A stretch of 64,000 nucleotides of DNA from an uncultured Prevotella sp. (GTDB lineage: Bacteria > Bacteroidota > Bacteroidia > Bacteroidales > Bacteroidaceae): positions 55,835 through 119,834 of the forward strand of contig OMZO01000015.1 in the NCBI GenBank assembly GCA_900315525.1, in the 5' to 3' direction. Shown here piece by piece: positions 35,002 through 44,365 of the stretch. Both the position numbers and the translations under genes were made by a program. Within the stretch, counting starts at the first letter, position 1, and every line of letters starts with the position of its first letter. The notes below the pieces were generated by a model. It did not search any database, had not been told where the DNA came from, and saw only the letters and a list, made by a program, of their open reading frames with translations.

Positions 35002-36366
35002 TTATTCGCTTGCCAATGCTGCCTCTTTAGCTTTCTTATCTGCAGCAACCTTGATAATAAAGTTCTTGGCTGCATAGAAAGGAGTCAAGGTTATATCACA
35101 AGTAATCTGCTTGGTAACAGGATCTTGTCTCGGCTCACCAATTTCATAATTCTGGAAAAGGTTTCCGTAGCCTTTATACATATTGAGGAACTCCTGAATC
35201 TTGCTTTTCAGGTTCTTTGGCGAATTGTACGGATCCCAGTTCTCAAGTGCCACCTCATGCACGAAGTTCATTAGGACTTTCTTCACCCAGTCAAATACAC
35301 GAACAATAGGATATTCCTTCATCGCATCAAGGTCACCATTGTAAAGCGTAGTATTATTGAATGCCATCACGCGTCCCTCACTATAAACCATTGGGATAAC
35401 CTGATTATCCATCAGTGAAGCGATCTCAGACTTCAGCAAATCACTCTTCACACCCTTTACGCCATCAAGCGTTCCATACTTCTTACCACCAGCGCCCTGA
35501 GCCATGTTTGCAGTCTCGTCATACAATTTTCCACAAAGTGCTGCAGCAGGAGCGATATAGAAAGCCTTAGAGTCTTCTTCATCAGACGACATTTTCTCTG
35601 CCTCGCGACCTACAATCCAGTTTGCCGTCATCACAACATTCATCAGCTCCTGATCGCTATCGCGATAACCTTCCGTATTTGCCTGAAGATCATCGAATGA
35701 ATACTCATCAGCATGGTCAGTAATTAACATTACCTTATACTTAAAGGCCATCTTTGCCCAACGGAGCAGATCAACCTTATCTGTCAGCACTGCGCCAGGA
35801 ATACATACGAGACTATAGGCATCCTTCAAACTCAAGCGGTCAAAGCCATTACGCAGAATATTCTCCACCTCTTGTGAGAAACCAGAATCGGCATCGGCAA
35901 TATCTTCTTTCACAACGTTAATGATACGAAGGTTCTTCACCTTATCGGTTCCACAAGTCTTAAAGAAAGAGTCGAGCTCACGATAGCTACGCTCCAGATT
36001 CTGGGTAGCGTAGAGAGCGTCAGTTATGCCCTGCTTCAATAAAGTTGTATATTTCTCCTCTTCCTGCTTACAGGCATCAGCGAAACCTGTTGCACTCTCG
36101 AGGCTAGAATCCTCAAGCAACTCAAGCCAACGAGTAATGTCACGTTTGAGTCCTTCTCTCTTATCTTTAAAGCGCTTATCCGTCAGGAACACTTGTTTGG
36201 CTGCCTTACGTGCGGGATTCATATTATCCGCATCAGGCATAAAACCACGAATGGCATTGAATCCGCCAAAAGCGGATAAAAGCTTGGAGACATCTTTACC
36301 TTTCTCCTGAAGTTCTGCACCCGCCTGTTGAGCGGCCTGTGCTTTCTGCATTTCTGTATCAGCCAT
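35002..36366 (-). CDS. tssC: T6SS contractile sheath large subunit TssC
   Basis: A 454-residue VipB-like sheath protein. Landmarks: a ...DAMIAEID-like region replaced by NPARKAAKQVFLTDKRFKDKRE, the EYSFDDLQANTEGY segment, and the C-terminal portion with FDWVKKVLMNFVHEVALENWDPYNSPKNLKSKIQEFLN and ITCDITLTPFYAAKNFIIKV, where TssC proteins carry the conserved ..Y..V...TP.. strand. It forms the outer sheath with TssB and is recycled by ClpV. It is separated from tssB by a regulator gene and has its own promoter-like sequence. Confidence 0.93.
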   Translation of the reverse strand: MADTEMQKAQAAQQAGAELQEKGKDVSKLLSAFGGFNAIRGFMPDADNMNPARKAAKQVFLTDKRFKDKREGLKRDITRWLELLEDSSLESATGFADACKQEEEKYTTLLKQGITDALYATQNLERSYRELDSFFKTCGTDKVKNLRIINVVKEDIADADSGFSQEVENILRNGFDRLSLKDAYSLVCIPGAVLTDKVDLLRWAKMAFKYKVMLITDHADEYSFDDLQANTEGYRDSDQELMNVVMTANWIVGREAEKMSSDEEDSKAFYIAPAAALCGKLYDETANMAQGAGGKKYGTLDGVKGVKSDLLKSEIASLMDNQVIPMVYSEGRVMAFNNTTLYNGDLDAMKEYPIVRVFDWVKKVLMNFVHEVALENWDPYNSPKNLKSKIQEFLNMYKGYGNLFQNYEIGEPRQDPVTKQITCDITLTPFYAAKNFIIKVAADKKAKEAALASE

Positions 36367-36388
36367 AATATTTAAACTTTTTCTATTG

Positions 36389-36396
36389 CAAAATTA
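36389..36396 (-). promoter_or_regulatory. -7 box before tssC
   Basis: Minus-strand TAATTTTG, 22 nt upstream of the tssC ATG, within the 146-nt gap after the regulator gene. No clean -33 TTTG was seen. Confidence 0.45.
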
Positions 36397-36450
36397 ATAC
36401 CATATTTTTAATTAAGTCCCAGAATTCTTCTGGATTTTTATGATTATGTA

Positions 36451-36505
36451 GCGACAGCTTAATTGTTTGGCGACAAAACGCCAAAGCCAACCTCCATGCT
36501 GTCGC
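36451..36505 (-). promoter_or_regulatory. Two-level hairpin between the AraC-type gene and tssC
   Basis: Outer stem GCGACAGC (36498-36505 read on the minus strand as GCGACAGC) with its partner at 36451-36458, and an inner stem TTTGGCG / CGCCAAA (36466-36472 and 36479-36485). It begins 8 nt after the regulator stop codon. No T-tract follows, so it is not a standard terminator; it could be an operator-like or RNA regulatory element controlling tssC. Confidence 0.5.
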
Positions 36506-36512
36506 TTAGAAG

Positions 36513-37067
36513 CTATACTTTCTCTGTCATCATACGGAATTCAACAGGTGTCATACCTATAACCTCACTCATGCGTCGCTGCAAGGTACGAACAGAGTTA
36601 TAGCCTGCCTCAGCACTGATTGCGGCTATACCATACTCGGGGTGATCCCTAAGCAGCTGTAAGGCCCGCACCAAACGGAGGTTTTCCAAATACTCATCTG
36701 GCGATCTGAAGATTGTCGAATTACGAAAAAGACGTATCAATCGTGCCTGCGACACGCCTATCAACTCAGCCAATTCTTTCATTCCAAATTCAGGAGTCAC
36801 CAGACCAGGCTCTTGCTCCAATCTATTTTCCAGCATGGCTAACAGCTCTGCGTCATCAACCATATCAGCTTTTGCCATCAAACGTTGTCCACGCTGCATC
36901 TCTGCCTTCAGCCAACTGACGCGCTGTTTCAGCTCATACCAGGAATTCAATTGTTCACTCATTAGGAGATTGCGCCCCATTAGGCGTACATTCTCCATAT
37001 CAAGCCGCTCGTTTTCCTGTTCCAAACGGGCTATCTCTTTTTCCAACTCTTCAATTTTCTTTGCCAT
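36513..37067 (-). CDS. AraC-type regulator with N-terminal coiled coil, between tssB and tssC
   Basis: A 184-residue DNA-binding protein. Residues 1-40 are a strong heptad coiled coil (IEELEKEIARLEQENERL), probably for dimerisation. Residues about 90-180 hold two helix-turn-helix motifs of the AraC/XylS type: GMKELAELIGVSQARLIRLFRNSTIFRSPDEYLENLRL and EYGIAAISAEAGYNSVRTLQRRMSEVIGMTPVEFR. No sensor domain is visible. It starts 18 nt after tssB, so it is cotranscribed with sheath and ClpV genes. It probably regulates the T6SS operon, perhaps tssC through the palindromic element just downstream. Confidence 0.85.
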   Translation of the reverse strand: MAKKIEELEKEIARLEQENERLDMENVRLMGRNLLMSEQLNSWYELKQRVSWLKAEMQRGQRLMAKADMVDDAELLAMLENRLEQEPGLVTPEFGMKELAELIGVSQARLIRLFRNSTIFRSPDEYLENLRLVRALQLLRDHPEYGIAAISAEAGYNSVRTLQRRMSEVIGMTPVEFRMMTEKV

Positions 37068-37084
37068 AATGAGTCCATGCCAAA

Positions 37085-37552
37085 TTATTTATCAGCACCT
37101 TCCAGTTCAGACAGCATAGACTGAAGCATCTCTTTCAGTTCCTCACGACTGCCAGCCTCTTTCAGGATGTCACGAAGCTTACGATTCTGTTCTATGCTCT
37201 TACGGATTTTCTGATTCGTATCAATATTCTCCTTTACACCAGACAGGAACGGACTGTTCTGCACTAACTTGCCCTTACCGCCCTGTGCCTCAAAATCACG
37301 AAGCTCACCAAACTGCAGAGTCTCGTTGACCGAACCACCCTCAGCATCTGTGAAGCTAACTTCCACTTTCGGCTTGAAGTGAGCGAAAGCATCATCAATA
37401 TTATGGATATCCTCAACAAACTCAGGTGCACCTGCCTCTACATCGGTTGTGTACTGATCAATCATCAGGGTTTTGTTTTGATCAATCAAACTGACTTTCG
37501 CATTGGACTCCTCATCTGGAGCCATCGAAATGAAATTCTCTTTCATTGCCAT
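37085..37552 (-). CDS. tssB: T6SS contractile sheath small subunit TssB
   Basis: A 155-residue VipA-like protein that pairs with TssC. The central FVEDIHNIDDAFAHFKPKVEVSF and the segment ETLQFGELRDFEAQG match the conserved DF.P..v felt of TssB, and the C-terminal helix (KNRKLRDILKEAGSREELKEML-like region, residues about 115-150) is in the position that carries the ClpV-recognised linker/helix in others. It precedes the AraC-type gene. The downstream sheath partner tssC is separated by that gene, a departure from the usual adjacent tssB-tssC pair. Confidence 0.88.
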   Translation of the reverse strand: MAMKENFISMAPDEESNAKVSLIDQNKTLMIDQYTTDVEAGAPEFVEDIHNIDDAFAHFKPKVEVSFTDAEGGSVNETLQFGELRDFEAQGGKGKLVQNSPFLSGVKENIDTNQKIRKSIEQNRKLRDILKEAGSREELKEMLQSMLSELEGADK

Positions 37553-37559
37553 AATTATA

Positions 37560-37567
37560 CAAATTTA
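37560..37567 (-). promoter_or_regulatory. Possible -7 box before tssB
   Basis: Minus-strand TAAATTTG, 7 nt from the tssB ATG. It could drive a near-leaderless transcript, but clpV ends just 20 nt further upstream and the region is AT-rich. Confidence 0.35.
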
Positions 37568-37586
37568 GAAATTAATAAATATTTAG

Positions 37587-40097
37587 TTACTTTTTTTCCT
37601 TCTTAGGTTTCTCCGATACGGATTCTGCCTTGCCATTGATGACGAATACAGCCTGACTTTCTTTGTCCAACCGTACTTCAATATTGTCTCCTGACTTCAC
37701 CTTGCCGGCTATCATCATCTTAGAGATTGGATGACGGAGCTCCTTTCGAATGACGCCAAGTACAGGACGAGCACCATACTGCTGGTTATAACCACGCAAA
37801 GCGATTGCCTGACGAGCCTCAGGGGTCAAGGTAAGAGTTATATTCTGTTCCTCAAGCAACTTCAAGAGACCCTTTAGATGAATATCAAAAATAGAAACTA
37901 CGATCTTATCCGTAATCGGTGAGAATGGTACGATTTCCGTCAGACGTGCCAAGAACTCCGGACGGAAGAATCCCTGCATGATATCCATGAGCTCGTTATT
38001 CTCGGGAATGATACCACTGTTGAACTTTTCCACAATGGTCTGGGCTCCAATATTCGAAGTAAACAGGATAAGAGCATTCGAGAAGTCACCCACACGGCCT
38101 AGGCGGTCGTGAAGCTTGCCCTCGTCTAGAATCTGGAGGAACAGGTCGAACACCGACTTATGAGCCTTCTCAATCTCGTCAAACAACACGACACTATATG
38201 GATTCTGTCGAATCTTGTTGACCAACAATCCACCTTCTTCATAACCCACATATCCCGGAGGCGCGCCATAAAGCAGGGCTACAGAATGTTCCTCCTTGAA
38301 TTCAGACATATCAAAGCGGATAAGCGCACTTTCGTCACCAAAGAGGAAAGTGGCAAGGGCTTTTGCCAACTCTGTCTTACCTGTACCTGTCGGACCAAGG
38401 AAGAAGAACGAGCCCATAGGCTGACCCTTCTTACTCAAGCCCGAGCGCGCCTCATATACAGCATCTAGCACTTTCTTTACGGCATGGTCCTGACCGACAA
38501 CACGTTTCTTCAGGGTCTCCTCTGCACCCATCAAGCGATCGCGCTCTTTAGTCTGAACCTTTCCAAGAGGGATACCTGTCTGCTTAGCAACAACTGCACT
38601 TAAGTCATCACTTTTCAGTTCCGTACGTTTCTCCGCGCTCAATTCTGATAACTTATCAAGTATTCCCGACAAGAAATCCAAACGTTCCTGGACAGTTGCA
38701 ATCTTACTGAAATCAGTATCAGAATCGACACCAGCAAGAAGAATACAACTGACTTTATTGAACAATTCGTAATTGAGCCAGTCAAGCTCTTTCATTAGAG
38801 CTTCGTCTGCAGCGCCCTTGTTATCTGCCCGTCCCTTGACATTTTCTAGTTTACCACGAAGGTCCTCAATAATGCTACCAGTCAGATCATTCATCGTCTT
38901 CACTTGGGCCATCGTACGGTCAATCAGATCAAAAGCTGAGTCAGGTAGCGATTTCTCCGTCAGATAGCGCTTGGCCAAGCGGATAGCATCACTCATGACC
39001 GTCTCGTCAACAGTTAGTTTATGATAGTCCTCGTATGCAGCAATGGCTCCTTTCAGAATACGAAGTGAAAGATCTGCTGTCGGCTCTTCAATAGTTATTT
39101 TCTCTAATTTTGAGACCATCTCCTTATCGGTCTCAATATTTTTTGTGTATCCATCAATACTTGAAGTGGCAAGTAATTGCAAACGCCCCTTGCTTAGCTC
39201 GTTCTTTAAAATAGCCGACGCGCCAAACAAAGAGCCTTGTTTATCGAATAGTTTGTCAATAGACTCGATAATCAGTACAGCATTGGGGAGCGCCTCAATT
39301 TCCATTATAACATTCTTGAATCGGTCTTCCACTTCCCCTTTATACTGAGCATCTCCTCCAAGGATTGCAGTATCCAATTCATAGGCCACAGCACCACTCA
39401 GGAAACCGGGCACATGATCGGCAGCCAACTCACGGACAAAGCCATTGACAAGTGATGTCTTTCCAACACCGGATTCTCCTGTAATCAAAAGATTTGCCTT
39501 AGTCTTACGGCCGAGGATTTCATAAATTACAGAGATTTCCTTTTCAAAGCCAATCACATTGTCGAGCTTACCAGCACGGGCTACTGCAGTTTTGTCAATA
39601 CAATATTTGGCCAAGGAACCTTTTCCACCTACAGCAGCCGTATGCTTTGTCAACTCCGCGCCTTCCATATATGGGGCTTCTACATTCGCACCACCAGCCA
39701 TCTTTGCACTTATATCCGAAGGGGTAAGGGGCAAAGTCTTCAACTGATCGAACGTAAAGCCAACACCTGGCGTTACCAATGAAGCCAATACACAAACATC
39801 TGTGCACTCATCGAGATTAAATTTAACTTGATAATTCTCAGCCTCCTCGATAACGGCCTGAGACTCCTCACTAAATTCCAAATCACGCATCGGACGCACT
39901 GCACGTGGAGCAAGTTGCATCTGAACGTCAGCCCAGTCTTGCAAATAATAATAATCCTTGTCCAGTTCGCTCTCAATAAAATTCACCAGGCCAATTTCCT
40001 TATGAAGGATAGCCTTAAAAAGATGCGCTGGATAAATTGCATCGCTACAATATTCTTCCGCAAAAGAGTTTGCAATAGTTTTAAGTTTTGTATTCAT
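37587..40097 (-). CDS. clpV: T6SS sheath-disassembly ATPase ClpV (TssH)
   Basis: AAA+ unfoldase that recycles contracted sheath. 836 residues from the ATG at 40097 (MNTKLKTIANSFAEEYC). An N domain is followed by AAA domain 1 with Walker A GESGVGKTS; its Walker B reads VLIIESIDKLF, lacking the usual Asp-Glu pair, so the first ring may not hydrolyse ATP. The middle domain (about 375-480) has coiled-coil features, and AAA domain 2 has Walker A GPTGTGKTE, pore loop GYVGYEEGG and Walker B VVLFDEIEKAH. It is the first gene of the main T6SS block and has a promoter-like sequence upstream. Confidence 0.95.
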   Translation of the reverse strand: MNTKLKTIANSFAEEYCSDAIYPAHLFKAILHKEIGLVNFIESELDKDYYYLQDWADVQMQLAPRAVRPMRDLEFSEESQAVIEEAENYQVKFNLDECTDVCVLASLVTPGVGFTFDQLKTLPLTPSDISAKMAGGANVEAPYMEGAELTKHTAAVGGKGSLAKYCIDKTAVARAGKLDNVIGFEKEISVIYEILGRKTKANLLITGESGVGKTSLVNGFVRELAADHVPGFLSGAVAYELDTAILGGDAQYKGEVEDRFKNVIMEIEALPNAVLIIESIDKLFDKQGSLFGASAILKNELSKGRLQLLATSSIDGYTKNIETDKEMVSKLEKITIEEPTADLSLRILKGAIAAYEDYHKLTVDETVMSDAIRLAKRYLTEKSLPDSAFDLIDRTMAQVKTMNDLTGSIIEDLRGKLENVKGRADNKGAADEALMKELDWLNYELFNKVSCILLAGVDSDTDFSKIATVQERLDFLSGILDKLSELSAEKRTELKSDDLSAVVAKQTGIPLGKVQTKERDRLMGAEETLKKRVVGQDHAVKKVLDAVYEARSGLSKKGQPMGSFFFLGPTGTGKTELAKALATFLFGDESALIRFDMSEFKEEHSVALLYGAPPGYVGYEEGGLLVNKIRQNPYSVVLFDEIEKAHKSVFDLFLQILDEGKLHDRLGRVGDFSNALILFTSNIGAQTIVEKFNSGIIPENNELMDIMQGFFRPEFLARLTEIVPFSPITDKIVVSIFDIHLKGLLKLLEEQNITLTLTPEARQAIALRGYNQQYGARPVLGVIRKELRHPISKMMIAGKVKSGDNIEVRLDKESQAVFVINGKAESVSEKPKKEKK

Positions 40098-40125
40098 ATC
40101 AAAAGTTACGCGTTTAATTTGGCTA

Positions 40126-40133
40126 CAAAAATA
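40126..40133 (-). promoter_or_regulatory. -7 box for the main T6SS operon (before clpV)
   Basis: Minus-strand TATTTTTG, about 28 nt before the clpV ATG. The -33 region is AT-rich without a clear TTTG. Confidence 0.45.
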
Positions 40134-40290
40134 GGAAAAAAACAAGAAAAAGAATAAGTAACACGACACAAAACATTAAAGATTTACATTATTTAACACA
40201 AGCAAGAAACTCAAGGGCTTCAAAGGCGCCATTTATCAAAAAAAAGGAGTTTGACAATACACGTGATTGCAAGCCTTTGCGCCATGTCTC

Positions 40291-40339
40291 TCAAAAACAA
40301 CGGCCCACGTCCCTCGAAATGATCAAGGTACGTGGGCCG
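40291..40339 (-). terminator. Intrinsic terminator of guaA
   Basis: 10-bp minus-strand stem CGGCCCACGT / ACGTGGGCCG with a 19-nt loop, followed by TTGTTTTTGA. It starts 17 nt after the guaA stop codon. Confidence 0.8.
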
Positions 40340-40356
40340 AGATTCGCATCAAAAAA

Positions 40357-41967
40357 CTATTCCCACTCAATAGTTGCGGGCGGCTTTGACGAGATGTCAT
40401 AACAAACACGATTAACGCCACGCACTTTGTTAATGATTTCATTCGATACTTTTGCCATGAAATCATATGGCAGATGAGCCCAATCGGCCGTCATCGCATC
40501 TGTAGAAGTAACAGCCCGCAGAGCCACGGGATGTTCATAAGTCCGTTCGTCACCCATCACGCCTACGCTTCGAACCGTTGAGAGGAGAATGGCACCAGCC
40601 TGCCAAATTTGATCGTAAAGCGATACTTCGACCTCTCCGTCTTGCAACTCAGCAGGCACACCTGCAGCCAGAACTTTTCGGGCCTCTTCGCCTGATAGTT
40701 TTACTTTGTAGTCACGCAGACCACGAATATAAATATCATCAGCGTCTTGAAGAATACGAACTTTTTCGGGCGTAATGTCACCAAGAATACGCACTGCCAG
40801 ACCAGGACCTGGAAAAGGATGACGGGTAATAAGATGCTCTGGCATACCGAGCTGACGCCCAACACGACGCACTTCGTCTTTAAAGAGCCATTTCAGCGGC
40901 TCACACAACTGCAAATGCATTTCCTTAGGCAGACCGCCCACGTTATGATGGCTTTTAATGACCTTACCGGTGATGTTCAAGGACTCTATTCTGTCGGGAT
41001 AAATCGTACCTTGTGCAAGCCACTTGGCATCTGTGATTTTCTTTGCCTCTGTGTTAAAGACCTCAACAAAGTCTCGACCTATAATCTTACGTTTCTGTTC
41101 CGGATCCGTCACACCTTCAAGATCTTTGAAGAATTTTTCTGACGCATCAACACCTATTACGTTTAGGCCAAGGACCCTATAGTCATTCATCACCTGACTA
41201 AATTCGTTTTTACGGAGCATGCCATGATCAACGAAAATACAGGTAAGACGCGAGCCGATAGCACGATTCAAAAGAACCGCAGCTACAGAAGAGTCAACGC
41301 CGCCAGAAAGACCGAGGACGACGCGATCGTTTCCTAATTGCTCCTTCAACTCGGCTACTGTAGAATCAACAAATGAAGCAGCGCTCCACTCTTGCTTAGA
41401 CCCGCAAATATCAACTACGAAATTTCTCAACAGATCCTTACCCTGAAGAGTATGAAACACCTCCGGATGGAATTGCACAGCCCATACAGGTTGTTTTGTT
41501 GAGGCAAACGCAGCATTGACCACATCAGCCGTCGAGCCAATTACCTTGAAATCTTGAGGGATAGCCGTAATGGTATCACCATGACTCATCCACACTTGAG
41601 AATGCTGTTCAAAGCCTTTGAAGAGCGGATTATCCGTGTCGACCGTCTGCAAATTGGCACGACCATACTCCCGGGAATCTGCTTTTTCCACCTTACCACC
41701 CAGAGTATGCGAAATAAACTGCGCCCCATAGCAGATTCCCAATACAGGTATCTTGCCTACGAACTGTGACAGGTCGACTTTAAACGCCTCTGGGTCGTGA
41801 ACGCTAAATGGCGAACCGCTCAAGATGACGCCTATCACACTTGGGTCGTCCTTTGGGAACTTGTTGTAAGGCATAATCTCGCAGAAGGTATCCAGTTCAC
41901 GCACACGTCTACCAATAAGTTGGGTCGTCTGCGAACCGAAATCCAAAATAATAATCTTCTGTGTCAT
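40357..41967 (-). CDS. guaA: GMP synthase (glutamine-hydrolysing)
   Basis: Converts XMP to GMP in purine synthesis. 536 residues. The amidotransferase domain has the nucleophile Cys79 in GICYGAQF and the HPEV motif near 175. The ATP pyrophosphatase domain carries the PP-loop [11 protein letters not shown]. The C-terminal dimerisation domain contains [14 protein letters not shown] and ends in KPPATIEWE, the usual C terminus. It is cotranscribed with the upstream MurU-like gene, 6 nt away. Confidence 0.98.
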   Translation of the reverse strand: MTQKIIILDFGSQTTQLIGRRVRELDTFCEIMPYNKFPKDDPSVIGVILSGSPFSVHDPEAFKVDLSQFVGKIPVLGICYGAQFISHTLGGKVEKADSREYGRANLQTVDTDNPLFKGFEQHSQVWMSHGDTITAIPQDFKVIGSTADVVNAAFASTKQPVWAVQFHPEVFHTLQGKDLLRNFVVDICGSKQEWSAASFVDSTVAELKEQLGNDRVVLGLSGGVDSSVAAVLLNRAIGSRLTCIFVDHGMLRKNEFSQVMNDYRVLGLNVIGVDASEKFFKDLEGVTDPEQKRKIIGRDFVEVFNTEAKKITDAKWLAQGTIYPDRIESLNITGKVIKSHHNVGGLPKEMHLQLCEPLKWLFKDEVRRVGRQLGMPEHLITRHPFPGPGLAVRILGDITPEKVRILQDADDIYIRGLRDYKVKLSGEEARKVLAAGVPAELQDGEVEVSLYDQIWQAGAILLSTVRSVGVMGDERTYEHPVALRAVTSTDAMTADWAHLPYDFMAKVSNEIINKVRGVNRVCYDISSKPPATIEWE

Positions 41968-41973
41968 TTTTAC

Positions 41974-42705
41974 TTATATTTGTTTAAAAAATTTCTCAGC
42001 CTGATCAAGGGTCTCGAGCTTCCCGACATCCATCAACTGCAAGTCTTTCTTCTCATAACCAAGGAACGCACACTGATGGCAGTATTTCAAATAGAAATCG
42101 ATAATTCCAAAACGTTCCGGCATCGATTCAAGCAACGGGAAAACACGAGGCCAAATAACATGGATTCCACTGAAAGCCAATTGTCTCATGGCCGAAGGAT
42201 CCAGTCCCTTATAAGGACTCTTTACCTCGCCAGATTCTATATTTGTCCATCCATCAAGAATGGTTTCTTCGTCAAAAAGCAGATACCGTTTTGTCTGTCT
42301 ACGACTCACAACAAGCAACGCATCAGGCGCTTGTTCCACTTGAGTAAGTTCACTAAGATCAAGATTGCTTAAGATATCCACGTTATGGATAAGTACTGGC
42401 GAATTAGCATCAAACAACGGCAAGGCCTTGCGAATTCCGCCACCAGTTTCCAATAGCCCACTGGTCTCATCACTGATACGAATATCTATGCCAAAATTAT
42501 CATTCAGCTGCAGATAATCAACAATCTGCTGAGCAAAGTGATGCACATTCACTACAATGCGCTCATAGCCTGCAGCCTTCAGCTTCATGACGACATGCCA
42601 CAAGAGAGGCTCTCCTCCTATCTTAACAAGAGCCTTGGGCATCGAGTCTGTCAGCGGTTTCAACCGGGTTCCAAGACCCGCAGCAAATATCATTGCCTGT
42701 TTCAT
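41974..42705 (-). CDS. Sugar nucleotidyltransferase, MurU-like
   Basis: A 243-residue cytosolic nucleotidyltransferase with the signature AAGLGTRLKPLTDSMPKALVKIGGEPLL, the acidic PVLIHNVDILSNLD segment and SGIHVIWPRVF. Family knowledge: proteins of this type act on N-acetylmuramate-1-phosphate (MurU) or similar sugar-1-phosphates. A kinase of the AmgK type lies at 51.8-53.3 kb, separated by the T6SS block, so peptidoglycan-sugar recycling is the likely job. The ATG at 42705 is chosen; upstream in-frame starts cross the promoter. The start codon is 5 nt from a -7 box, so the mRNA may be leaderless. Confidence 0.8.
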   Translation of the reverse strand: MKQAMIFAAGLGTRLKPLTDSMPKALVKIGGEPLLWHVVMKLKAAGYERIVVNVHHFAQQIVDYLQLNDNFGIDIRISDETSGLLETGGGIRKALPLFDANSPVLIHNVDILSNLDLSELTQVEQAPDALLVVSRRQTKRYLLFDEETILDGWTNIESGEVKSPYKGLDPSAMRQLAFSGIHVIWPRVFPLLESMPERFGIIDFYLKYCHQCAFLGYEKKDLQLMDVGKLETLDQAEKFFKQI

Positions 42706-42710
42706 GCCTG

Positions 42711-42718
42711 CAAAGTTA
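42711..42718 (-). promoter_or_regulatory. -7 box giving a leaderless MurU-like/guaA transcript
   Basis: Minus-strand TAACTTTG with the ATG 5 nt after its last G. No good -33 TTTG was seen. Confidence 0.5.
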
Positions 42719-42779
42719 GTACTTTTCGATGAGAAAAAGGCCTTTTGGAGATGTTTTTTGAACTTTTGGTAGTCATAAA

Positions 42780-42810
42780 TTTGTTTGAACCAAAAAAAAT
42801 TGTAATTTTG
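42780..42810 (+). promoter_or_regulatory. Promoter of the SpoIIE-type phosphatase gene
   Basis: TTTG (42780-42783), a 19-nt spacer and TAATTTTG (42803-42810): a full Bacteroidota promoter. The leader would be about 24 nt. Confidence 0.75.
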
Positions 42811-42839
42811 CGCCTGAAAACGAATAATTTGCAACAAGA

Positions 42840-44360
42840 ATGAACAAGATACAAGTCAAGCAAATCATAAAGCGTACACGAACCAGTTTTATTTTGGTTA
42901 TCGTAGCCGCCGTTCTTTCGCAGGTATTCAATATCGCCCAATACGCTTACACACGTTCTAACGTCAAACGACAGACATCAGAAAAGGCCTACCGTGATCT
43001 TCGCGAGATTCAACGCATTGTAAACTTGAAGACAAGCGTAGAGACGGCTGTACAAAATGCAATGGGTGATGTACTTATCAATTTGCAAGAACCAGACAAA
43101 TTCTATGGAATAGCTTCACGGCTAGTAGCACGCAATGAGCACATTGTGGGTTGTGCCATCGCGATGAAACCAGGCTACTACCCAGAGAAAGACAGTCTTT
43201 TTGCCCCATTTGCATACCCAGAGTCAAAGAACGGGAAGTATCAGCCTCGCACCAAGCTCCTCCCTTATGATTACACAGAACAAGATTGGTATATTCAGCC
43301 TCTCAAGGCAGATTCTGCCATATGGAGTGAACCATATACCGATACAGGAGGATCTGGTCTGCTGATTCACACCTACGGGCAACCCATACATAACAGTCAA
43401 GGAAATGTCATTGGTATTTTAACAGCAGACGTACACTTCAAAGATCTTGCCCAAAAGGAAGATACCGTCTATAGTGCACTCGACAGGGTTAACATTATCG
43501 GTTTCATCCTGCAGTTGCTTGCCCTGATATTAATCATCTGGATTGTTTGGCGCTTTGGAAAGAAGATCAAGCAGGTGAACTGGCTTATTGCCGAACAAGA
43601 CTTGCTAGGCAAGGAACTCCAGATTGCCAGCGATATTCAGGCGGCCATGCTCCCAAAAGATTCTGAAGCTGAGAACGCACGTCACCACCTTAATGTGGAA
43701 GAGTGTCTTATTCCCGCTCCTGATGTGAGTGCTGATTTCTATGACTACTTCTACACAGGTAAAAATCTCGTTTTTTGTATTGGCGATGTGCCCGGCAGCA
43801 ATGTAAAAGCAGCCTTGATGATGTCTGTTACCCGCAGTATCTTCCGTACATCTGCCACCATGCAATGCAAAGAAGGGGCGACGCCCTCACCTGCTGCCAT
43901 TGTCACATCAATGAACAATACGCTCTGCACCATTAATCATAATCAGATGTTTGCCACGCTTCTCGTCGGTGTGCTCAACCTCGATACAGCAAAGCTGACC
44001 TATTGCAATGCAGGAAATCCTGCACCTGTCGTACTCAGTCCAGCTACAGGTGCCAACCTATTAGATACAAATCCGAATATCCCCGTTGGCATCATGGAAG
44101 ATTATGAATACATGGAACAGAGCATCACGCTTATCGATGATTTCACACTCTTTATCTATAACGATGGCCTTTATGAGACAGAGAACAGTTCTCACGAACC
44201 CTATGGACAAAAGCGCATGTTGACACGTCTGAAGAACTGTGCCCTTGCCAGCGATAGCCCGCAAAAAATACTCTCCAAGATGCAAGAAGCCTTGGAGAGT
44301 TATCGTGGCAATGCCGATCAGTCAGATGATGTGCTGATGGTCACATTCAAGACTGTCTGA
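42840..44360 (+). CDS. Membrane-bound PP2C-type serine/threonine phosphatase (SpoIIE family) with Cache sensor
   Basis: A 506-residue signalling protein. TM1 (about 15-36) and TM2 (about 219-240, IIGFILQLLALILIIWIVWRF) flank a periplasmic Cache-type sensor (GYYPEKDSLFAPFAYPES, TEQDWYIQPLKADSAIWSEPYTD, TYGQPIHNSQGNVIGILTADV). The cytoplasmic C-terminal domain is of the SpoIIE/RsbU class: a linker helix ELQIASDIQAAMLP, the acidic PAPDVSADFYDYF and FCIGDVPGSNVKAALMM, and DDFTLFIYNDGLYETENSS with the metal-binding Asp residues. It opposes the flanking genes in orientation and sits between the two T6SS blocks. It may act on anti-sigma-factor antagonists or on the T6SS through FHA-dependent phosphosignalling; only the family is certain. 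Confidence 0.9.
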   Translation: MNKIQVKQIIKRTRTSFILVIVAAVLSQVFNIAQYAYTRSNVKRQTSEKAYRDLREIQRIVNLKTSVETAVQNAMGDVLINLQEPDKFYGIASRLVARNEHIVGCAIAMKPGYYPEKDSLFAPFAYPESKNGKYQPRTKLLPYDYTEQDWYIQPLKADSAIWSEPYTDTGGSGLLIHTYGQPIHNSQGNVIGILTADVHFKDLAQKEDTVYSALDRVNIIGFILQLLALILIIWIVWRFGKKIKQVNWLIAEQDLLGKELQIASDIQAAMLPKDSEAENARHHLNVEECLIPAPDVSADFYDYFYTGKNLVFCIGDVPGSNVKAALMMSVTRSIFRTSATMQCKEGATPSPAAIVTSMNNTLCTINHNQMFATLLVGVLNLDTAKLTYCNAGNPAPVVLSPATGANLLDTNPNIPVGIMEDYEYMEQSITLIDDFTLFIYNDGLYETENSSHEPYGQKRMLTRLKNCALASDSPQKILSKMQEALESYRGNADQSDDVLMVTFKTV

Positions 44361-44365
44361 ATACA

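Noticed and set aside
36451-36505. The palindrome before tssC as an intrinsic terminator
   Set aside because: No T-tract follows on the minus strand, and tssC and downstream genes need transcription through or from this place.
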